From NCBI GenBank assembly GCA_950295325.1, contig OX485807.1, forward strand, positions 1,304,501-1,368,500: a DNA stretch of 64,000 nt, written 5' to 3'. Below, piece by piece: positions 58,348-64,000 of this stretch. Both the position numbers and the translations under genes were made by a program. The notes below the pieces were generated by a model. The model was not told where the DNA came from, searched no databases, and saw nothing but the letters and a program-made list of their open reading frames with translations. The DNA is from Polytrichum commune (taxonomy: Eukaryota; Streptophyta; Polytrichopsida; Polytrichales; Polytrichaceae). How positions within the stretch are numbered: position 1 is the first letter of the stretch; every line of letters starts with the position of its first letter.

Positions 58348-59386
58348 CAAAAACAAATATGAAAACTTCAAATCCTGACAAAAGTTATTGTCCACTCTAC
58401 CCGATTTCGGAAAAAAATCCATAAAAAATTGCCCTCGCATTCTTGAAGGCCACTTGTCCATATAACCCATCTTGAGTACAGTTCAACTCCAAAATCCAAA
58501 ATCCAATACATATGTTCACTTCCACTTAGTAAATAAACAATTGACAAGGATTTCATTGTTGAAGTGAAACTATCAACAAAGCATGTAATTAACTTGGAGA
58601 TCTAAAATATTACAAAATCCTCATTAGCATTCAAGTTATAGTTTTGTGACTTACCATTTGAAAGGGTCTTTGTCATTCTAAAATGAAACTAAAATTAGTT
58701 GTTTATTTTTAGTATTTTTATTTTATAGTATTTTAGTTAATGCCTTCTACTTTCACAAGTACTTATACACACTCAAACTAATCAAGTGTGATTGAATGCA
58801 ATCAAGCTTATGAAGCTAACTAAGCCTAATTAGGCCCAATTTGAATAATAAATAATGCTTACCAAACTAAGTAAGCCTAAGTATATTTATAAAATGTGCT
58901 TACTTGAATTAAGCATGATTTCATTCAGATATGAGAAATGATGTGCTAAATTACACCCGTTTAGGCTTTATTACACATGATTAGGTTAAATACACTTACT
59001 TGCATTTAATCCGGCTTAATTAGTTTGAAAGTTTGAATACTTGCAATACTTTATTGACAATTTCACTTCAAAAATGAAATCCTAACCAATCACTTATTTA
59101 CTAAGTGGAAGTGAACATACGTATTGAATTTTGGATCTTGAAGATGAAGTGCTCTCAATATGAGTTATAATATTATGGACAAATGCTCTTTAAGAGTGTA
59201 GGGGCAAACTTTTTATCGAAGTCGGATAGGGCGGGCACTAGTGTTCAGTAGAGATTTAAAATTTCATATTTGTTTTGGGGTTACCTGAGGGTGCTGGATT
59301 GCGGGCCCTAGCCCTTATCCACCACTCTTGAAAGTTCGTGGGGGGAGGTTTAGCGTCTACCTTTTTTTCAGCTTATGGGTGAAATT

Positions 59387-59412
59387 GGGGGGGGGGGGGG
59401 AGGGAGGGGGGA
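59387..59412. repeat. G-rich run next to FB1 copy C
   Basis: A 14-base G run is followed by AGGGAGGGGGG, so several G tracts lie in tandem. Same relative place as 14960 and 29073. Confidence 0.95.
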
Positions 59413-62400
59413 GTGAAACTAAGAGAAACAAAAACTATAATATGGTACTTATAAATCTTGTTAAATAAATGTCAAATCCAAAATTTGCATAAGAGACGGA
59501 CTCCGATTTAATTCTATAGGATTTCATAGATATCAAAATTTAAGACGTTTGTCCTAGTCACTGGATGAAACCACGTGTAGAATGTCAAAGTAAGGCAACC
59601 GGATTAGATATGGCATCTTTGTTGTATGTCTCATAGTTGGGTTCGATGTCCACATAGTTGACTCTCCTATAATGAGAATTGTAAGTGTTTTGCACAAACT
59701 ACAACTTGTTTCCAACCAAGTCTCGATCAACTTTGTTGCAACCTTAAAACTTAGCAATTCAATACTCTGAAATCCAATATGTTATGTGTAGGTGGGTATA
59801 TGCTATTAGATCAACAAGTCCATGTTATTAAACTAGTTGGATTAACTAACTGATTAAAAACTTATAAGACTCCTACGTAATGATCCAATCGAATGGATAC
59901 ATAACAATTATGGGTCTACAGTGATATGAATAGTTGCGAATTGGACATGTGTGTAATGTTTCGTTGTGAAGGAAGTGTGGGGATGGATGGAGGATGTGTA
60001 TGGGATCTCCATTGGTGAGAGCGCGCTTGTGGGTTTGTGGCTCCATATGGTGTCGAAATACAGCGAGGAGGTGGCTTGAATGATGTCAGTGAGCCAATGT
60101 AGAATTGCGATACATTGGGTGGAGATAGGGGGGAATGTGGCTATCCATGAAATTTTGTGTGAATAAGTGGGATTGGAGGATAGTATTGTATGTGTGCATG
60201 TCTGTGAATTCATCTCATAAGTTGTTTTGGTGGTCAACGAATCATGCCCTTTTTGTTTGTGTTTTGGATAGTTGAGTGTATTTGTATCCAACCATGTTGG
60301 AAGCCATACATACCATTATGGAGCCATCAATGAATTGGCTTAGTGAGACGATGAATTTTGGTGTGCAAATTCAAGTGGAGGGGGGTCAACAACTTTCCAA
60401 CTTTTGGAAATTTTGGGTTGAATGTCATTTGGTGAGAATAGGTTGGGGATGCGATGCGGTGCCTAGAGAGGGGGGGGGGGGGGGCACCGTTGGGAATGGA
60501 CTAGGGCCAAAAACAAGATAAAGTGAACAAAAGTTTTACCTTGCTAGTTTAGAGGCGCAAGTGGCCACATTTCATTGTTCTAGTACTCAAACAATAATAT
60601 TGATTTAAATTGAAGTTACTAATAGGGTGGGTCATGATGAGTTTAAGAGTATATTTGCAAACTACACGATTTACATCCATAAAAGTAGATTCTAATGTTT
60701 GTAGTATCCACTTCATTTAATTCTTGGTTTTTGGAAAGCGAGGGTGAAGTAGACCTTAAGAAAATGTATTCTGCTTTAGAACTTGTGGCCCATCAATAAA
60801 CAACATGATCTTGCTCAATACTTAAACTATATACACATATCTTACCAAATTTATACAAAATGAAGTAGGTTTGAGCTCAAATCTACCACTCAATTTAGGA
60901 TTTATTTCATATGTATCTCCATAACATTAATATGTACAAATTTTGTAATATCCTAGTTCAAACCTATTGGAGGGCTTCATGGTCTTGAATGGACATTTTG
61001 TATAGAATTGAACCTACTTCCCTTACTATATATGAAAATTGTAACACAGGAGGAGGCCACACATGTTCGAAAACGCCGGTTTCGAAGTGGAGTTTGGTTA
61101 GCCAAGGTAAAAGAACTGTGGCCTTGACATGCACCTAACTTTGAGAAGATGGGTTTCGAGGTTGGTTCCTCTTTTATTGGGTAGAAACATATATTTTCAA
61201 CTTTAATCCAACACGGTGGTTTTTCTAAGCTTAAGACCTCCACATTGAACCATAGTTGAAAATGAACAATTTTAACCAACAAAAGAGGGACCAACCTTGA
61301 AACCCAACTCCTCGAAGCTAGGCACATGTCAAGACCAACATTCTTTTACCATGGCTTACCAACCTCCATTATGGAACCGGCATTTTTGAACATGTGTGGC
61401 CTCCCCTACAATGAAAGGGCAAACCACTTTTCTTGTTCACTTTTCCATGCTTTGGCCCACCATCAGTGGACACAAATTAGGGTCATGGCCATTGGTGCTT
61501 TCTTGTGTATGTAATGAGGGAATGGTGCAAATTATGTGTGGTATTAAAGTGAGGAGTTGAATGAAAAATGTACAAGGCATTTCTATAACATGAAGATTAA
61601 TGTTGATTTTTTAATAAACTTCAAGATAATATTCAAGACCCTAGTTTAATCTAGTATGATCCAATGGGGATGAATTAATGCTTTTACTAAACACCCCCAC
61701 CCTTAGTAAGATTGGTGGGCCCTCAACTTAATGGGCAAGGCATCTAGCTCTAATTCACCATATCACACTGCCACGTAGCAATATCCTTTTTTCTTTTCTT
61801 TTTTTCCTTTTAAAAATAGGGTCTCCCACCGGTGTTGAGGGGGGGGGTGATGATGTGGGAATCCCATAATGTGGTCTCTCTGGATATCGATGGTTAAGCA
61901 ATGGTTAAACTAACTTTGGTCAAGGAATGCATTCCAAGATGACATTTGTTGATGTAGTTGATTGTTGAGGGATAAATTATATTTGCAGCAGATGTTGAGT
62001 TCAAGTTCTTAGCTACTTAGCCCTCACATGGGCCTCACATTTATGTAAGTGGATGCAATGTGAATTTTATAATTTTGGTGTTAGACTTGTTTGTAATTTT
62101 CTATCTATTTGTGTAAAACTAATTTAAGATCTAGTCATTTTACAAATTGTGAAATAAACATTACAGTTGAAGTTCATATGAACTTTTCATTCATCCTTTT
62201 CTTGACAAAAATGTTCTTTCCCCCCGTAGAAGGTCACTAAAACTAGAAGCAATATTTCATGTTTGAGATGTTGCTTATTGCAAGGATTAGCCACCTTTAG
62301 GAGTGTGGACAACACCTTGAGCCAAAATTATTTCAAAATTGGCATTCAAGTTCATTATGAGAGACATGGTTCATATTCGGTAAATGAACTCTAATCACCT

Positions 62401-63473
62401 CTACAATAGGCAAATGAACTCTAAATTTGAAAACCCAAATTCAAACATAGATGTCTTTTAATATACATAGTTTGAATATGTTCTTTTCATCTAAATCCAT
62501 GAAAAAAATGATTTTCACTAGCTGCCCCAACTTGAGACTTCAACTTTACAACCAATATTGAATCTTTTCAAATTTTGTGGAAACAAAAGATTTCTTCCCA
62601 TATATTCACAATGGAGTTGGTTTTCACATATAAGACCACAATCATAAAATATATTAGGGTGCAAGCACGGTCAAGTACATGATTCCATTACCATGCACAA
62701 ATGAAATGAAAGTGATTCAAAACTATATACTAAATTCGAATTTTTTAAACGAAAAAAATTAGAAACATTTGAAAAACACATTGATCAGAAAATCCAAGCA
62801 ATTTATGTTGATAAAATAATTTTAAAAATAAAATTCTACATATTTTAGAAGGCGGTGCAAGTAGTGTGCAAGTGGGTATGTTAAGCATGTAAGTGTGTAA
62901 AATTTGTTTAAAACATGATAAATTAGATTAAATTCATGTTTTGTAAAAAAAATTGTAATGCCACCCTCAAGTTTATAATGAATTCAAGGAATATGGAAAA
63001 AATCCAACTTCAAAATAGTTAAGGTCATGAAATCTACATCCAATATTAGATTCAACCATTACATTTTGAGCAATACTTTTAATGATAAGTTTTGAAGATC
63101 CCATCTTGATATTCTATGTTTGAGTACCTAACACAACAATAGAGGGAGCCATAAAAACTATTTAAATGATAAAACACTTCGCTACTACCTTTAGGAGTTT
63201 AACCAATAAAATATGGTTTTAATATACTGGAGCACATTTTTGTATATCGGATTGTGCTTGCTCCTGTTAGTAGTAGTGCATTGAATGCCCTCAACATCAA
63301 AGGTGATATGAAACTTACGAGTTCATTGGAATGCACCCTAAACAACAAAGGTTTGAATCATTTAAACGTATACATGCAACACATTCATGACCAAATAAAT
63401 GCACCCCCCCCCCCCAAACCCATATTGAGCATCTCATAATAGTTTTCTTCTATAGGATGAGAATTACAATGAA

Positions 63474-63500
63474 AATAATAATAATAATAATAATAATAAC
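63474..63500. repeat. (AAT)n microsatellite, copy C
   Basis: Homologous to 19131-19156, with altered flanking bases. Confidence 0.95.
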
Positions 63501-63559
63501 TCATGGTAGTTTTACTCTCTACTTGGGCATGTTATGGGAATTAGACTAATATGTGAATG

Positions 63560-63800
63560 AGGAGAGATGGGGTTGCATCTCATTTGAACCAATGACAAAT
63601 ACATATGAAGTATTGGGTTAGTGTGCCTATTGTGACAAATTGGGTGGAAGAAAGGTCATGAATTAACAACCTCAAGATTTCAAATTGGAACTTATTTTCT
63701 CAAAGCATTCTATATTTTATCAAAGCATTCTATATGTTTTATCAATTTTTTGCAATGCCATGGAAAACTTTACTTCAAGTCAATTTTACAAATTTGGGAA
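63560..63800 (-). pseudogene. DUF247 C-terminal relic (block Q copy C)
   Basis: DNA-level copy of 19216-19445 with an extra small duplication of CAAAGCATTCTATAT at about 63703-63735. It is disrupted in all frames. Confidence 0.6.
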
Positions 63801-64000
63801 TTGTTATATTTTGAGGCTTAAATGCATGTCAAATGGGGGTGTCCATGCAAAACTTCCCTTCAAGTGAGGTATGCATATTCGGAGCCCTTTACGTAGTTAT
63901 GCATGGTTAATTGCAAGAGTGTCATGATGAATTTACCAACCAAAAAAGTGTCCTTCACAATATGAGAGGAAATAATCGCATGCAAGTGTGCCTCTCATTC

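Larger units (their letters stand above)
57878..59363. mobile_element. Foldback element FB1, copy C
   Basis: Same structure as 13450-14935, including the nested 147-bp MITE, the AACCGGTT repeat and the shortened right arm. Confidence 0.75.
56213..64000. repeat. Segmental duplication block Q, copy C
   Basis: Collinear with 11763-19640 at high identity. It runs off the right edge of the window. Differences include a deletion of about 115 bp near 60052 and varied homopolymer lengths. It carries the same nested insertions as copy A, so A and C split after those insertions and after their separation from copy B. Confidence 0.92.

Overview
This is a repeat-dense, gene-poor, AT-rich nuclear segment of a land plant. 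The evidence is a DUF247 family gene, a MULE transposase with a WRKY-GCM1-type zinc finger, a hAT transposase, PIF/Harbinger remnants, solo LTRs and many MITE-like foldbacks. There are no bacterial features. The species cannot be fixed from sequence. The MULE type and the sparse gene content would fit a bryophyte, lycophyte or fern at least as well as an angiosperm, but that is inference.

Layout. 1-2643 and 37146-40955 are two direct copies of one block (block P). Each carries a dead PIF/Harbinger fragment fused to a decayed DUF247 tail and then LTR-like sequence. 4500-8462 is a hAT transposase gene split by a 1.6 kb solo LTR that has a perfect 5-bp target duplication. 8720-9131 is a hAT-type MITE. 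9796-11762 is a long inverted-repeat element. 11763 to about 19960 and 56213 to the window end are two copies of another block (block Q). 27397-35958 is a third, rearranged relative that also contains counterparts of 20040-24450. These blocks contain a foldback element with nested insertions and decayed DUF247 pieces. The only DUF247 gene that looks intact lies at 24258-25856 (minus strand), just beyond a 1.9 kb CCGGA-rich solo LTR (21447-23351).

41-53 kb is transposon territory. It holds LTR-like repeats, an unrecognised 275-residue reading frame (43031-43858) preceded by an array of GGTTTACGGA palindromes, a long-TIR element (44741-46101), a broken MULE transposase (46478-50089), a second hAT-type MITE with perfect 8-bp target duplications (50235-50644), and a weak acidic-protein gene candidate near 51 kb. 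53-56 kb holds a perfect 62-bp palindrome and small repeats.

Biologically, the only plausible host gene is the DUF247 gene. Everything else is transposon-derived or unexplained. The window is most informative as a record of nested insertion and segmental duplication around a DUF247 family. The paralogous blocks act as natural empty-site controls for several insertions. No tRNA, rRNA, CRISPR or organelle insert was recognised.
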